From Hyphomonas beringensis (GTDB lineage Bacteria > Pseudomonadota > Alphaproteobacteria > Caulobacterales > Hyphomonadaceae), in assembly GCF_000682755.1 (NCBI RefSeq), contig NZ_AWFF01000031.1:22815-86814 (forward strand): a stretch of DNA of 64,000 nt, written 5' to 3'. The position numbers and the translations under genes were made by a program. Below the pieces are notes generated by a model. The model was given only the letters and a program-made list of their open reading frames with translations, did no database searches and was not told the origin of the DNA. This document shows positions 17,272-27,439 of this stretch, piece by piece. Positions within the stretch are counted from its first letter, which is position 1; each line of letters begins with the position of its first letter.

Positions 17272-17464
17272 TCAAATACTCCCCTAAACCTCACAACGAA
17301 AAGCTAGTGGAGATAGAAAGACGAGGCAATCTTCTTGCTGATACTTCTCTCATCCCTTCCATGTCCGCATGCTTCCACCTCTTGGCATGGACGACGCACA
17401 CCCCATCTCTGTCAGTGTGACGTGGCCGCTAACAGGTCGCAAACGCCGATCAGGGAGCAGACAC

Positions 17465-18460
17465 TTGGCAAATCTTTCCATTCTGGAATTGGGGCGTGTG
17501 CGTGAAGGCTTTACGCGCACCGATGCACTGAACGATGCCCGTCGCCTGGCGCAGCAGGCAGAGAGTTTCGGCTACAAGCGGTTCTGGGTGGCAGAGCACC
17601 ACAATATGCCCGCCGTCACGACCGCTGCCACATCGATTGTTATTTCCCATATCGCCGCCGGCACGAAAACGCTTCGCGTCGGCGCGGGCGGTATCATGCT
17701 GCCCAATCATGCGCCCTACATCATTGCCGAACAATTCGGAACGCTGGACGCGCTCTATCCTGGCCGGATCGATCTGGGCCTTGGGCGTGCGCCGGGGACA
17801 GACCAGACCACGCTGCGCGCCCTGCGCCGCGACCCGATGAGTGCAGACCGCTTCCCGCAGGATGTTCTGGAGCTGCAGGCCTATCTCGGCCCCGTCGAAG
17901 ACGGCCAGCGAATTGAGGCCGTGCCCGGATCAAACTCAAATGTACCCATCTGGATCCTCGGCTCCAGCCTGTTTGGCGCGCAGATGGCCGCCGCCTATGG
18001 CTTCCCCTATGGCTTTGCCTCCCACTTCGCGCCGCAGGCACTGGATGACGCGCTGGCCGTCTATCGTCGCCAGTTCAAACCGTCAGAACAGCAGGCTAAG
18101 CCCTATGCTCTTATCGGGGTCAACATCATTGCGGCGGACACGGATGAAGAGGCGAAATATCTGGCGACCTCACAGCAGATGTCCTTCGCAAACCTGGCCC
18201 GCGGGCAGCGCAAACTGACCCAGCCGCCGATTGACGACATCAACACCTACTGGACGGAAGCAGAGAAACTGCGCGCCAGCCATATGCTGGCCGTCAGCAT
18301 CATTGGCGGCCCGGACAAGGTGCGCACCGGCATCCAAAATCTGCTCGCCCGCACAGAGGCGGACGAGCTGATGGTTGTCTCCGACATGTATGATGTCGAC
18401 AAGCGTATCCGCTCATTCGAGATTATCGCCGACGTGATGAAGTCCGTAAACGGAACCTGA
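17465..18460 (+). CDS. LLM-class flavin-dependent oxidoreductase (luciferase-like monooxygenase)
   Basis: The product (331 residues) matches bacterial luciferase-like monooxygenases of the YhbW/TIGR03558 type: [12 protein letters not shown] at the start, [50 protein letters not shown], and LATSQQMSF. Members use FMNH2 and oxygen on unknown small substrates. I chose TTG 17465 because it follows GGGAG and begins exactly at the family N terminus; the ATG at 17369 adds 32 unrelated residues. The stop codon abuts the stop codon of the convergent S9 gene with no bases between. Confidence 0.88.
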   Translation: MANLSILELGRVREGFTRTDALNDARRLAQQAESFGYKRFWVAEHHNMPAVTTAATSIVISHIAAGTKTLRVGAGGIMLPNHAPYIIAEQFGTLDALYPGRIDLGLGRAPGTDQTTLRALRRDPMSADRFPQDVLELQAYLGPVEDGQRIEAVPGSNSNVPIWILGSSLFGAQMAAAYGFPYGFASHFAPQALDDALAVYRRQFKPSEQQAKPYALIGVNIIAADTDEEAKYLATSQQMSFANLARGQRKLTQPPIDDINTYWTEAEKLRASHMLAVSIIGGPDKVRTGIQNLLARTEADELMVVSDMYDVDKRIRSFEIIADVMKSVNGT

Positions 18461-20416
18461 TCACTCGCCGATATTCTGGTCCACGAAGTCCGACATCGCC
18501 TTCAGCGTCTCAATCCGCGTCTCACCCTGTGACAGCCAGTGGTCCTCTCCGTCCAGCTCGATCAACGTGACATCCTTGCCTGCCTTGCGCAGCGCCTTTT
18601 CCATGGCATGGCTCTGCTCAATATCCACAACCGTGTCATGCTTGCCATGGATCAGAAGAACCGGCGCCTTGAAATTCCCTGCTGAATTTACCGGAGAGAC
18701 GGAAGCCATGTCCACTTGCCCATCCTTCCCGCCGATGAACTTCGTCCAGTACGCAATCGCCGAAGACCCGCGGTCTGTTTCCTTGCGAAGGCGCCTCATC
18801 ATCAAGGGAATGTCAGCCACCGGAGCAATGGCAACAACACATTTGTAGAGGTCTGGCGTATAGGCACCGCCCGCCAGGGCGGAATAGCCCCCATAGCTGC
18901 CACCGACAATGCATACGCGATCCGGATCAGCCACGCCTTGGCTGACAAGGGCGTTTACGCCATCGGTGACATCATCCTGCATCTTGCCGCCCCATTCTCC
19001 ATAACCCGCCTCGACAAAGGCCTGTCCATAGCCTGAAGACCCCCTGAAATTGGGCTGTAGGACGAGATAGCCGCGATTTGCAAAATACTGGGCCATCCAG
19101 TCGAAATAGACTGGGACATTCGATTGTGGACCACCATGCGGAATGACGATCAAAGGCAGATCCGAAGCTGTCTGCATGTCGGCGCCCGCGGGCCATGTCA
19201 CTATGGCGGGAATGCTCAGGCCGTCCCGTGCCGGATACGTCACCGCCACCATCTGGCCAATCGCTTCAGGCGGAATGCCTTGCCGCCCATCTGCGATAAA
19301 GCTGAGACTGCCCGTGTCGCGATCCTGCAGCACATACGTGCCAGGCGTGTCGCTACCATAAATCCGGTACAGGATTCTTGACCAGTCCTCAGTCCAGGCT
19401 TCCACATATACGGCCGCTGCTGAGAATTGTTCTGTCAGGGCACTTACCGCTGAGTCGACTTCTGGATCGAAGAATTTGTAGCGCGGCACCGGACCGGTAT
19501 ACCTCACACCTACGACAAAACGATTTCCATCCGTATAAACGCTACCGATATCCGTATCGCTTTTTCCGAGACCGGAAGGTTTAACGCTACCCTTGAAATC
19601 CATCTCGTAGACCTCATCATAGCCTTCTTCATTTTCACCGGATGAAACAAAGATTATGCCAGACTTGTCAGCCTTCACTCCCAAGAGAGAGAGTGGGACA
19701 AGGTCACTATCTTCTTCATAGATCTTTTCACGCTTACCGTTCACATAGGTCCAGATCGTGTAGATATCGCGTTCAACATTATAGTCTTCCCGCGCGAAGA
19801 CGGTTCCGTCCATATCCGCAAACCAGTCAATCGTATGGGCGGTGCCGCGCTTGTACGTACCGCCCATGCCTGTCTCCAGGCTTACCCGCAGCAGATCCAT
19901 GGTGGGGTCCGCCGGCGGCTTACCAATATAGGCTGGCATGTAAACGTGATCGGGTTTGTCGGAATAGCCAATAATTCTTCCGAGCCCGCCTTGGGCTGGC
20001 CAAAGGTCTCTGTTCCCACGCAAAAGCGGCTTCAAGCTTCCGGTCTTGAGATTATAGGAAAACGCCCCGGAATACTCGAAATCATTCTTATACCCATAAA
20101 GCCATTTCCGGTCTGATGCGAGTATGATGACATGCTCATCATCTGCAAACCAAACGCCACGCGCCGACACATCGCTGACTTTCAGCTTGTACTCGGTCTT
20201 ACCGGTTTCGACGTTATGAAGGGCGAGAAAGTCAGTCCCATCATGACGCTGGATGAAACTGATCAATTTGCCATTAGGCGACATATCCATCATTCGGATG
20301 GAGGGCAGATCGCCATATTCTTCGAGGGGAGGATGAGGAACTTCTGCGTTGGCAGTGCGCCCCGCACAAGCCAGGACCAATGCCATCATCATGGCCGCAA
20401 CAAAACGCATACTCAA
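18461..20416 (-). CDS. S9 family secreted peptidase, copy B
   Basis: A second 651-residue prolyl oligopeptidase-type enzyme with signal peptide (CAGRTANAEV), propeller domain and hydrolase domain. The triad is Ser near 505 (GGSYGGYS), Asp in HGKHDTVVD and His in EDHWLS. It shares long stretches with copy A, for example GGPxxx..FDWMAQYFANRGYLVLQPNFRGS and GGAYTPDLYKCV, so the two are paralogues from a duplication that now flank the monooxygenase gene. The propeller halves have diverged more than the catalytic halves. Confidence 0.92.
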   Translation of the reverse strand: MSMRFVAAMMMALVLACAGRTANAEVPHPPLEEYGDLPSIRMMDMSPNGKLISFIQRHDGTDFLALHNVETGKTEYKLKVSDVSARGVWFADDEHVIILASDRKWLYGYKNDFEYSGAFSYNLKTGSLKPLLRGNRDLWPAQGGLGRIIGYSDKPDHVYMPAYIGKPPADPTMDLLRVSLETGMGGTYKRGTAHTIDWFADMDGTVFAREDYNVERDIYTIWTYVNGKREKIYEEDSDLVPLSLLGVKADKSGIIFVSSGENEEGYDEVYEMDFKGSVKPSGLGKSDTDIGSVYTDGNRFVVGVRYTGPVPRYKFFDPEVDSAVSALTEQFSAAAVYVEAWTEDWSRILYRIYGSDTPGTYVLQDRDTGSLSFIADGRQGIPPEAIGQMVAVTYPARDGLSIPAIVTWPAGADMQTASDLPLIVIPHGGPQSNVPVYFDWMAQYFANRGYLVLQPNFRGSSGYGQAFVEAGYGEWGGKMQDDVTDGVNALVSQGVADPDRVCIVGGSYGGYSALAGGAYTPDLYKCVVAIAPVADIPLMMRRLRKETDRGSSAIAYWTKFIGGKDGQVDMASVSPVNSAGNFKAPVLLIHGKHDTVVDIEQSHAMEKALRKAGKDVTLIELDGEDHWLSQGETRIETLKAMSDFVDQNIGE

Positions 20417-20504
20417 CCTCCCCTGATTTGAGGGAAGGCTATTTGAGATGGAAAATTACAGCAACCGTGAAAGTCACCAGAAAGAGTGACTTTTCGGCTC
20501 AGGA

Positions 20505-20861
20505 TCAGGCGGGCTGCTTGATCTCGTTATTGTCGCCGAGCAGGACGACCGTTGGCGCATGCTGGCGGGCCTTTTCGGCTTCCACGCCCGCAAAGGCCGC
20601 AATGATCACCGTGTCGCCCACAGCAAAATGACGGGCCGCAGCGCCGTTCACGCCGATGGTCTTGGAGCCACGCGGGGCTTCCAGCGCATAGGTCTGGATG
20701 CGGGCACCATTGGTGACATTCCAGATATCCACGCGCTCATTCGGCAGGATGCCAGACGCATCGAGCAGATCCTGGTCGATAGAGACCGAACCTTCATAGT
20801 GCAGGTCACACTGCGTAACAGTGGCAGAGTGAAGCTTGGCTTTCAGCATATTGAGCAGCAA
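20505..20861 (-). CDS. panD: Aspartate 1-decarboxylase proenzyme
   Basis: The 118-residue product matches Pan[49 protein letters not shown] and GDNNEIK. It self-cleaves at Gly24-Ser25 to make the pyruvoyl cofactor, and forms beta-alanine for pantothenate. I chose TTG 20861: an AGGAGG lies 8 bases upstream, and this start places the cleavage site at residues 24/25 exactly as in E. coli PanD. ATG 20849 would remove four residues and leave the ribosome site too far away. Confidence 0.92.
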   Translation of the reverse strand: MLLNMLKAKLHSATVTQCDLHYEGSVSIDQDLLDASGILPNERVDIWNVTNGARIQTYALEAPRGSKTIGVNGAAARHFAVGDTVIIAAFAGVEAEKARQHAPTVVLLGDNNEIKQPA

Positions 20862-21127
20862 GGAAGGACCCTCCTGAAAGTGTTTGCGCGGCATTATGCT
20901 CACAATGAGCATATAGGTATGCCCTCCCCGCTGGGCAAGGGGCTTATTGCATCGCACCATATCCGAGTAAAGACTGTAATGGTCTTTGCAGATAATGGCC
21001 TATTTGGATTGCCAGCATCCCGCCCCGGCCCAACCAGCTGAACCGCGATAGGCCGTTTAAGACCTCGCCATGGCCTTACCCCTCTGTTAACTATCGTTAA
21101 GGCTGGGGAATATAGGGGACGCGCAAG

Positions 21128-22465
21128 ATGAAATCATGGTCAGCAATCGGTCTGTCAGTCGTATTGGGCACTTTGGCCGGCTGTGCCTCCGGGCCAGAAG
21201 CAGGGCCAACAACAGGCACGCCGCCGCCCTCCCCTTACCCTGACAGCCCGGTGCGCGGTACACCGACACCGGATGATGACTTTCTGGGTCCCCCCACACC
21301 CACAATGCGCCGCGATATTGGCCGGGCAAGCTCAGCCGCCCAACCCGCCATGGATTACCTGCCCTTCATTGATGTCGCCATCGATGAATCCGCGGTCTAT
21401 TCCGAATATGGCGAGATGCTGCAGGACCGCTATACCCGCATCCAGATCGTAACGCTGAAGCCCAACGCCTATGACATGGATGGCGTAACCAGTGGCACGC
21501 GCCAGAAGAATATGGACATGCGCAATTACAAGGATGAGAGCCGCGGCTGGTTCTCGCGCATGATGTCGTCACGCAACATCACACGAACGCTGATTGCGGA
21601 GTTCGACGTCGCAAAGCCGGACATTACCGCCACGCAGGCGCTGTTCTCTGCCAGCTTCTCCTCCAACAATCGCGAGGGCGAAAGCTGGACCACGAATGAA
21701 AACATCTCTTCCTATGCCACGCCCTATTTCAAGGTCGGTCCGAACACCACGATCGAGGCGCGCTTCCGCATGCAGCTGTCCGACGAGAAGGAAAGCTCTG
21801 CCGGTGCCAATGTGATGAGCGCGCTGACGCAGGCCGCAAATCTGATCGCGCCGACCTCAACGTTGGTCACCTATTTCAATGCGCCGCTTATGCTGGAAGC
21901 CTCAAACTTCCTGAACACATCCAGCAGCACCCTGTTCGGACAGTCGATTACCGAGCAATCCGTCAGCGCCTTTTCGGTGAAATCCTGGACAGACAAGCCG
22001 ATCCTCGTCATCTCCGCCGAAATGCCGGATACGGATGACATCAAGAACACAAAGGACAAGGGCTCCATCGGCATGTGGGCCGTCTATCTGGACCAGCCAA
22101 TCCCCTCCATTTTCACGGCAGGCGTCTCCGACGCAGGCTATCCGGATTTCACCGGCGTGACGTCCGGAGATATCCTGGCTTTCGATGTGGGCGAGGATTT
22201 GACCGTCTATGACTATATCTTCTCGCGTCTGGACCTGTCAGACCGGATTGCCACGCTGAATGACACGGCCGACCCAGACGTGGCAGGCCTGATCTGCAAC
22301 CGGATTGAACGCGGCCTCTCCGAGATCGGCTTTACCAGCTATGACGCCGCCGCTGGCGTGTGGGCCGCTTCGGCGTCAGACCAGTTCAACAGCTCCGCCA
22401 AAACCGCCTTCCAGAGCGAAACGAGCTGTGAAGCCATGAAACGCTGGCGCATGCTGGGCGGCTGA
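21128..22465 (+). CDS. Uncharacterised lipoprotein
   Basis: I do not recognise this 445-residue protein. It has a lipoprotein signal (lipobox LAGC, Cys at 19), then about 40 residues rich in Pro, Gly and Thr, and then a long soluble region with DYLPFIDVAIDESAVYSEYGEMLQDRYTR early and LDLSDRIATLNDTADPDVAGLICNRIERGLSEIGF late. The signal and linker suggest an envelope protein reaching into the periplasm. It is a single gene between panD and an FNR-type reductase gene. Confidence 0.8.
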   Translation: MKSWSAIGLSVVLGTLAGCASGPEAGPTTGTPPPSPYPDSPVRGTPTPDDDFLGPPTPTMRRDIGRASSAAQPAMDYLPFIDVAIDESAVYSEYGEMLQDRYTRIQIVTLKPNAYDMDGVTSGTRQKNMDMRNYKDESRGWFSRMMSSRNITRTLIAEFDVAKPDITATQALFSASFSSNNREGESWTTNENISSYATPYFKVGPNTTIEARFRMQLSDEKESSAGANVMSALTQAANLIAPTSTLVTYFNAPLMLEASNFLNTSSSTLFGQSITEQSVSAFSVKSWTDKPILVISAEMPDTDDIKNTKDKGSIGMWAVYLDQPIPSIFTAGVSDAGYPDFTGVTSGDILAFDVGEDLTVYDYIFSRLDLSDRIATLNDTADPDVAGLICNRIERGLSEIGFTSYDAAAGVWAASASDQFNSSAKTAFQSETSCEAMKRWRMLGG

Positions 22466-22539
22466 GACGGCCCCGAAAACGGAACCATTGCCTCTGGCCA
22501 GCGTCAATCAAGGGCAACCCAGAAGAAGGGAGCCCTATC

Positions 22540-23205
22540 ATGGCCAAGAAAGTCCGCATCCTGCACACGGAACCCATCACCCATAATGTCCGCGCCTATC
22601 GTGTGGAAAAGCCCGAAGGCTATGACTTCAAGCCCGGCCAGGCGACCGAAGTGTCGCTCGACAAGGATGGCTGGCGCGATGAGAAACGTCCTTTCACCTT
22701 TACGGCGCTGGAAGAATGGGACGATCTGCAATTCACCATCAAATCCTATCATGACCATGACGGCGTTACGCATGAACTCTGGTCGATGGAGCCCGGCGAC
22801 AGTCTTCTGATTGACGACGCTTGGGGCACAATCACCTATCAGGGCCCCGGCGTCTTCATTGCTGGCGGCGCGGGCGTGACGCCCTTTATCGCCATTCTGC
22901 GCCGGCTCGCAGCAGACGGAAAACTGGACGGCCACACGCTGATCGCCTCTCACAAGACGGAGAAGGACATCATCCTGCGTGATGAATTCGAGAATATGAA
23001 AGGCCTCACCTGTATCTGGACCGTCACAGGCCAGGACGGATCAGAGCTCGACCGAGGAAAGATCAACAAGGATTTGCTGGAAAGATATGTCGATGACTAC
23101 AGCCAGAAATTCTATATCTGCGGCCCGGACAAGATGGTGGAAGACATCAGGGCTGACCTTAAGGATCTCGGCGCGGATGCTGACGGCATGACGTTCGAGG
23201 AATAG
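22540..23205 (+). CDS. FAD-binding ferredoxin/flavodoxin reductase-like protein
   Basis: The 221-residue protein has the FNR fold: an FAD-binding barrel with RPFTFTAL (the RxxS/T-type flavin motif) near residue 48 and an NAD(P) domain with GVFIAGGAGVTPFIAILRRL, ending with FYICGPDKMVEDI. It is shorter than full ferredoxin reductases and has no iron-sulfur domain, so it probably passes electrons to a separate partner. A clear ribosome site (AGAAGGGAG) precedes the ATG. Confidence 0.85.
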   Translation: MAKKVRILHTEPITHNVRAYRVEKPEGYDFKPGQATEVSLDKDGWRDEKRPFTFTALEEWDDLQFTIKSYHDHDGVTHELWSMEPGDSLLIDDAWGTITYQGPGVFIAGGAGVTPFIAILRRLAADGKLDGHTLIASHKTEKDIILRDEFENMKGLTCIWTVTGQDGSELDRGKINKDLLERYVDDYSQKFYICGPDKMVEDIRADLKDLGADADGMTFEE

Positions 23206-23210
23206 ACCCG

Positions 23211-23630
23211 CTATTCAGACCTCAGAAAGTGCGCCACCACCCGCCGCGTATGCGGGGCATCGCGATGCTCAAACAGGTAAATTCCCTGCCATGTGCCAAG
23301 CGCCATGCGCCCGCCAGAGACCGGGATGGAAAGCGAGGTCTGCGTCAGCGCCGCCTTGATATGCGCGGGCATGTCATCCGGTCCCTCAGTGCGATGTACC
23401 AGATAGCTCATGGATGGATCATCCGCTGGCGGCGCAAGCCGCTGGAAGAAAACCTGCAAATCCCGCTGCACATCCGGATCGGCATTTTCCTGAATGGTCA
23501 GGGAACATGAGGTGTGCTGGCAGAAAAGCATCAGCAGGCCATTCCCCTGCCCGCGCGTGAAGGCTTCCACATCGCTGGTGAACTCATAAAGGCCAGGGCC
23601 ACGCGTCGAAAGCGTAATCGTTGTCTGCAT
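23211..23630 (-). CDS. YjbQ/UPF0047 family protein
   Basis: The 139-residue product matches the YjbQ family, with FCQHTSCSLTIQENADPDVQRDL and the C-terminal GTWQGIYLFEHRDAPHTRRVV. Members have been reported to have secondary thiamine-phosphate synthase activity. The conserved histidines and acidic residues of the metal site are present. Start ATG 23630 fits family length; an in-frame ATG at 23648 would add six residues. It converges with the reductase gene, with 5 bases between stop codons. Confidence 0.88.
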   Translation of the reverse strand: MQTTITLSTRGPGLYEFTSDVEAFTRGQGNGLLMLFCQHTSCSLTIQENADPDVQRDLQVFFQRLAPPADDPSMSYLVHRTEGPDDMPAHIKAALTQTSLSIPVSGGRMALGTWQGIYLFEHRDAPHTRRVVAHFLRSE

Positions 23631-23801
23631 GGCCCCGGAATATCGCATATGAGGCGTAAGCTAAAGGCCCGGTAGCTTCCCTCCTGACAAGCGGAATTGG
23701 CCCGGAGCTAAACCCATCTGTCAAACATTCTAGGGTGACGGATTGGGCCCAAGGCGCTATCCCGGATATTCGCCCAATGAGTAGGCAGGATGGAGTTAAG
23801 C

Positions 23802-24650
23802 ATGCGCTGGCAAGGTGGACGCAGAGGCGGAAATGTCGAAGACAGACGCGGGCTTGGCCCCGGTAAAGCAGTCGGCGGCGGTGGTCTCATTGTCGTTGTC
23901 ATTGCGCTGGTCGGTTATTTCGTCTTCGGCATGGAGCCGAAGGATGTCGAGCGCCTGATCGAAAGCACCAGCACGCAAACCTCTTCCCCGCAGAGCGGCG
24001 AAATTGGCACGCCGGAAGACCAGGCCGGCCAGTTTGTCGATGTTGTCGGCGCAAACATCAATGATGTCTGGAGCGGCATGCTGCCGGACTATCGCGAGCC
24101 TACCGTCGTGCTCTATACGCAAGGCACCACCACGGGCTGTGGCTATGGTCAGGCCGCCATGGGCCCGTTCTATTGCCCAAATGACCAAACCGTCTATCTG
24201 GACCTCTCCTTCTGGCAGCAGATGGAAGACCAACTCGGCGCATCCGGTGCAGACTTTGCACGCGCCTATGTCATCGCCCACGAATTCGGCCACCATGTGC
24301 AAACGCTGACCGGCACCTCACAGCAGGTGCGTCAGGCGCAGCAGCAGGCAGGCAGCCAGGCTGAAGCGAACAAGTATTCCGTCGCACTGGAGCTGCAGGC
24401 CGATTGCTATGCCGGCGTTTGGGCAGCCAATGCCGCCAAGGCCTCCAATGGCGCCGTTGCGCTGGAGCCGGGCGATATGCGCGAAGGCCTGAAGACCGCA
24501 AACGCGATCGGCGACGACATGTTGCAGAAACGCTCTCAAGGCCGCGTCACACCGGAAGCCTTTACACACGGCACCGCCGAACAGCGCATGACCTGGCTGA
24601 ACCGCGGTTACGAAACTGGCGACCCACGCCAGTGCGATACATTCAACTGA
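23802..24650 (+). CDS. YpfJ-type neutral zinc metallopeptidase
   Basis: The 282-residue protein begins MRWQGGRRGGNVEDRRG, the usual YpfJ (KPN_02809 family) start, and has a single transmembrane helix at about 25-45 and a zinc peptidase motif HEFGHH (His160 and His164). ELQADCYAGVWA supplies the downstream Glu ligand. The peptidase domain is probably periplasmic and membrane-anchored; substrates are unknown. The ATG at 23802 follows GGAG, so the four-residue longer start is not preferred. Confidence 0.9.
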   Translation: MRWQGGRRGGNVEDRRGLGPGKAVGGGGLIVVVIALVGYFVFGMEPKDVERLIESTSTQTSSPQSGEIGTPEDQAGQFVDVVGANINDVWSGMLPDYREPTVVLYTQGTTTGCGYGQAAMGPFYCPNDQTVYLDLSFWQQMEDQLGASGADFARAYVIAHEFGHHVQTLTGTSQQVRQAQQQAGSQAEANKYSVALELQADCYAGVWAANAAKASNGAVALEPGDMREGLKTANAIGDDMLQKRSQGRVTPEAFTHGTAEQRMTWLNRGYETGDPRQCDTFN

Positions 24651-24698
24651 CCCCCTGCCCCCGCAGGACCATAAACATCATCAAGGGAGATCGCCGAC

Positions 24699-25988
24699 AT
24701 GACGGACGGCAAGCCGATGGGCTTTGAGACTATGCAAATTCACGCCGGAGCGGTTCCGGACCCGGCCACCGGCGCACGCCAGGTGCCAATCTATCAGACG
24801 ACGGCCTATGTGTTCCGCGATGCAGACCACGCCGCCGCGCTGTTTGGCCTGCAGGAAGTCGGCTACATCTATTCCCGCCTGACCAATCCGACAGTTGGCG
24901 CCCTGGCAGACCGCATCGCGGCCCTGGAAGGCGGCGCAGGCGCAGTCTGCTGTTCCTCCGGTCATGCGGCACAGATAATGGCCCTCTTCCCGCTGATGGC
25001 ACCGGGCCGTAATATCGTTGCTTCGACGCGCCTGTATGGCGGCACGATCACCCAGTTCAGCCAGACCTTCAAACGCTTTGGCTGGTCCTGCACCTTTGTC
25101 GACTTCGACGATCTCGACGCCGTAAAGGCCGCGATTGACGACGACACCCGCGCCATCTTCTGCGAGACCATCGCCAATCCGGGCGGCTACATCACGGATC
25201 TCGACGCGATCGCAAAGATTGCGGATGAGGCAGGCCTCCCGCTGATCGTCGACAATACGACGGCCACTCCGTATCTCTGCCGTCCCATCGAGCATGGCGC
25301 GACGCTGGTCGTTCATTCGCTGACCAAATACATGACTGGCAATGGCACAGTCACCGGCGGCGCGATCGTGGATTCCGGGAAGTTTGACTGGTCCGCCTCT
25401 GACAAGTTCCCGTCCCTGTCACAGCCGGAACCGGCCTATCATGGCCTGAACTTCCATGAAACGTTCGGCCCGGCCGCTTTCACCTTCCATGGCATCGCCA
25501 TCGGGCTGCGCGATCTCGGCATGACGCTGAACCCGCAAGCGGCGCATTATACGCTGATGGGTATCGAAACGCTTTCGATGCGGATGGAAAAGCATGTCGC
25601 AAACGCGCAGAAAATTTCCAAATGGCTGGAAGGCCATGACGCTGTTGAAAGCGTCACTTATGCCGGCCTCGACTCTTCGCCCTACAAGGACCGTATCCAG
25701 AAGATCTGCCCGAAGGGCGCTGGCGGCCTGTTCACCATCCAGCTGAAAGGCGGCTATGATTCTTGCGTGAAATTTGTCGGCGCGCTGAACCTGTTCAGCC
25801 ATGTCGCAAATCTGGGCGACGCTCGCAGCCTGGTCATCCACCCGGCCTCCACCACGCACCGTCAGCTGACGGAAGCACAGCAGATTGCTGCTGGCGCTGC
25901 GCCGAACACCGTCCGACTTTCCATCGGCATTGAAGATGCTGACGATCTGATTACGGATCTGGATCAGGCGCTCAACGCGGCGCTCTGA
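24699..25988 (+). CDS. metY: O-acetylhomoserine sulfhydrylase (MetY-type PLP enzyme)
   Basis: The 429-residue enzyme belongs to the Cys/Met-metabolism PLP family. It starts GFETMQIHAGAVPDPATGARQVPIYQTTAYVF, has the PLP lysine K210 in HSLTKYMTGNG, and keeps GGAIVDSGKFDW and the C-terminal RLSIGIEDADDLITDLDQAL. The 430-residue length and the FKRFGW region fit O-acetylhomoserine aminocarboxypropyltransferase, which makes homocysteine from sulfide. No SAM riboswitch fits in the 48-bp gap upstream. Confidence 0.9.
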   Translation: MTDGKPMGFETMQIHAGAVPDPATGARQVPIYQTTAYVFRDADHAAALFGLQEVGYIYSRLTNPTVGALADRIAALEGGAGAVCCSSGHAAQIMALFPLMAPGRNIVASTRLYGGTITQFSQTFKRFGWSCTFVDFDDLDAVKAAIDDDTRAIFCETIANPGGYITDLDAIAKIADEAGLPLIVDNTTATPYLCRPIEHGATLVVHSLTKYMTGNGTVTGGAIVDSGKFDWSASDKFPSLSQPEPAYHGLNFHETFGPAAFTFHGIAIGLRDLGMTLNPQAAHYTLMGIETLSMRMEKHVANAQKISKWLEGHDAVESVTYAGLDSSPYKDRIQKICPKGAGGLFTIQLKGGYDSCVKFVGALNLFSHVANLGDARSLVIHPASTTHRQLTEAQQIAAGAAPNTVRLSIGIEDADDLITDLDQALNAAL

Positions 25989-26034
25989 ACCTGGTCTATT
26001 CTTGGCGGGCCATTCCGGGAATGGCCTGCCAGGT

Positions 26035-26853
26035 CTATCCGTCTGCCGGGGCAAGCTCCGTTTCCGGGTTGGCGTCGGCCACGCTTGTCACCTCCACGCT
26101 CTGACGGTTCAGAACAGCCGTGCCGAAGATGGTCATGAAGCTGATATCTGTCGCATCACGGCCGGTTGTAATGCGCACCAGGCTGCGCTCATCCGCCAAC
26201 TTGGTCGGATCAATCAGCCGCCAGGCATCGTTCAGCCAGACCTCCACCACCGCATGAAAGTCCGGTGGCTCAATGCCAGGCGCATAGGCCGAAACCATGC
26301 GCGCGGGAATACCGGCGGAACGTGCAAAACTGATCAGCACATGGGCATAGTCCCGGCACACACCCTGACGCGCCATAAAGCTGTCTGCAGCCGTTGTCTC
26401 GCCATCACTGGCGCCGGGGACATAATCGAAATGCTCATAAATCCAGTCTGCCATGGCCAGCACCTGATCCCCGCCCTGCAAGCCAGAAAAGGTGCGCTGG
26501 ACAAAAGTTCCCATACGGTCGGATTCGCAATACCGGCTCGGGAACAGATAGGATGTCACATCAGAGGGCAACTCATGGTGAGACGGCACGGACAGGCCCG
26601 CCAGTTCGACCGGGCCGCGCGTCACGTCGACCAATGCCTCATACGTTATGATGACGTCTCCCTGTGCGTTCATCCATTGCCGGACGCCCTTGTCATCAGG
26701 GCCATCGGCGACACTCAGATCGCAAGGCGGCGTCACCCTCAGGGCATCTGTAATCACACGCTGGTCCGGGGCGCGAGCCGCCTCCAATGCCAGCAAGACA
26801 TCAGCGGGTTGGGGGAAACTGTATTCCAGATTAGCCTTGATACTGACACGCAT
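26035..26853 (-). CDS. Transglutaminase-like family protein
   Basis: The 272-residue cytosolic protein has the bacterial transglutaminase-like core: RQGVCRDYAHVLISFARSAGIPARMVSAYAP with the catalytic Cys, FHAVVEVWLNDAWRLIDPT with the His and Asp. The N-terminal half is a beta-rich domain common in this family. Members act as proteases or in peptide modification; the role here is unknown. A signal peptide is absent. Confidence 0.88.
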   Translation of the reverse strand: MRVSIKANLEYSFPQPADVLLALEAARAPDQRVITDALRVTPPCDLSVADGPDDKGVRQWMNAQGDVIITYEALVDVTRGPVELAGLSVPSHHELPSDVTSYLFPSRYCESDRMGTFVQRTFSGLQGGDQVLAMADWIYEHFDYVPGASDGETTAADSFMARQGVCRDYAHVLISFARSAGIPARMVSAYAPGIEPPDFHAVVEVWLNDAWRLIDPTKLADERSLVRITTGRDATDISFMTIFGTAVLNRQSVEVTSVADANPETELAPADG

Positions 26854-26982
26854 GAATGGGGTATCCTGAAGGGTGAAAGAGGATCGCCCGGATGACGATA
26901 CGAGGATAATGCCCTGCTAAGGGTTTCGTTGCCGCCTCGCAAAAACATTTCACACTGCTCCGCTACCCTGCGCCGTCACAGG

Positions 26983-27366
26983 TCAGCCGGGTGTGAAAAG
27001 CCCCTGAAAGCCGACAATGATTGCGATAATACCGAACACGGCAATCGCCGTGGTGAACGGATCAGCGCCTTTGGCAACCGGGTCTTGCGTATTCCGCCCT
27101 GCCCGCACCCGGTCTGTCAACAACAGTACGCCGGTAATCAGGCCGACCACTTCAAAATGGAAAAGATGCGGTCCGCTCGTCAGGTGAACGATGATATAAT
27201 AACCAGCCGTCACCAGGGCGACGATACCAATCAGCCACCCAAGCTGGGCCAGCTTTGCGGCGCCTTTGGCCAGATCGTCCCCGACATTCGGGATTTTCGC
27301 GAGCAGGCCAATGGCGAGCAGGAAGCCGCCGAAAATATTGGCCAGGTCCAGAAGAAGTGAAATCAT
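26983..27366 (-). CDS. Small four-helix membrane protein
   Basis: The 127-residue product has four hydrophobic segments (about 5-22, 40-62, 70-87 and 105-123), separated by short polar loops with VRAGRNTQDPVAKGAD as the longest. No motif gives a function. It stands alone between a transglutaminase gene and a DUF72 gene, all on the minus strand. Confidence 0.7.
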   Translation of the reverse strand: MISLLLDLANIFGGFLLAIGLLAKIPNVGDDLAKGAAKLAQLGWLIGIVALVTAGYYIIVHLTSGPHLFHFEVVGLITGVLLLTDRVRAGRNTQDPVAKGADPFTTAIAVFGIIAIIVGFQGLFTPG

Positions 27367-27439
27367 GATGCAGCTTTCCCGGTAAGGTTACACCGCATCA
27401 ACCCCGCAAGACGTGCATCCGTTCCCTAAAAGGCTGTGT

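Noticed and set aside
24651..24698. SAM riboswitch ahead of the MetY gene
   Set aside because: The 48-base gap is too short for the aptamer types I know and shows no matching core.
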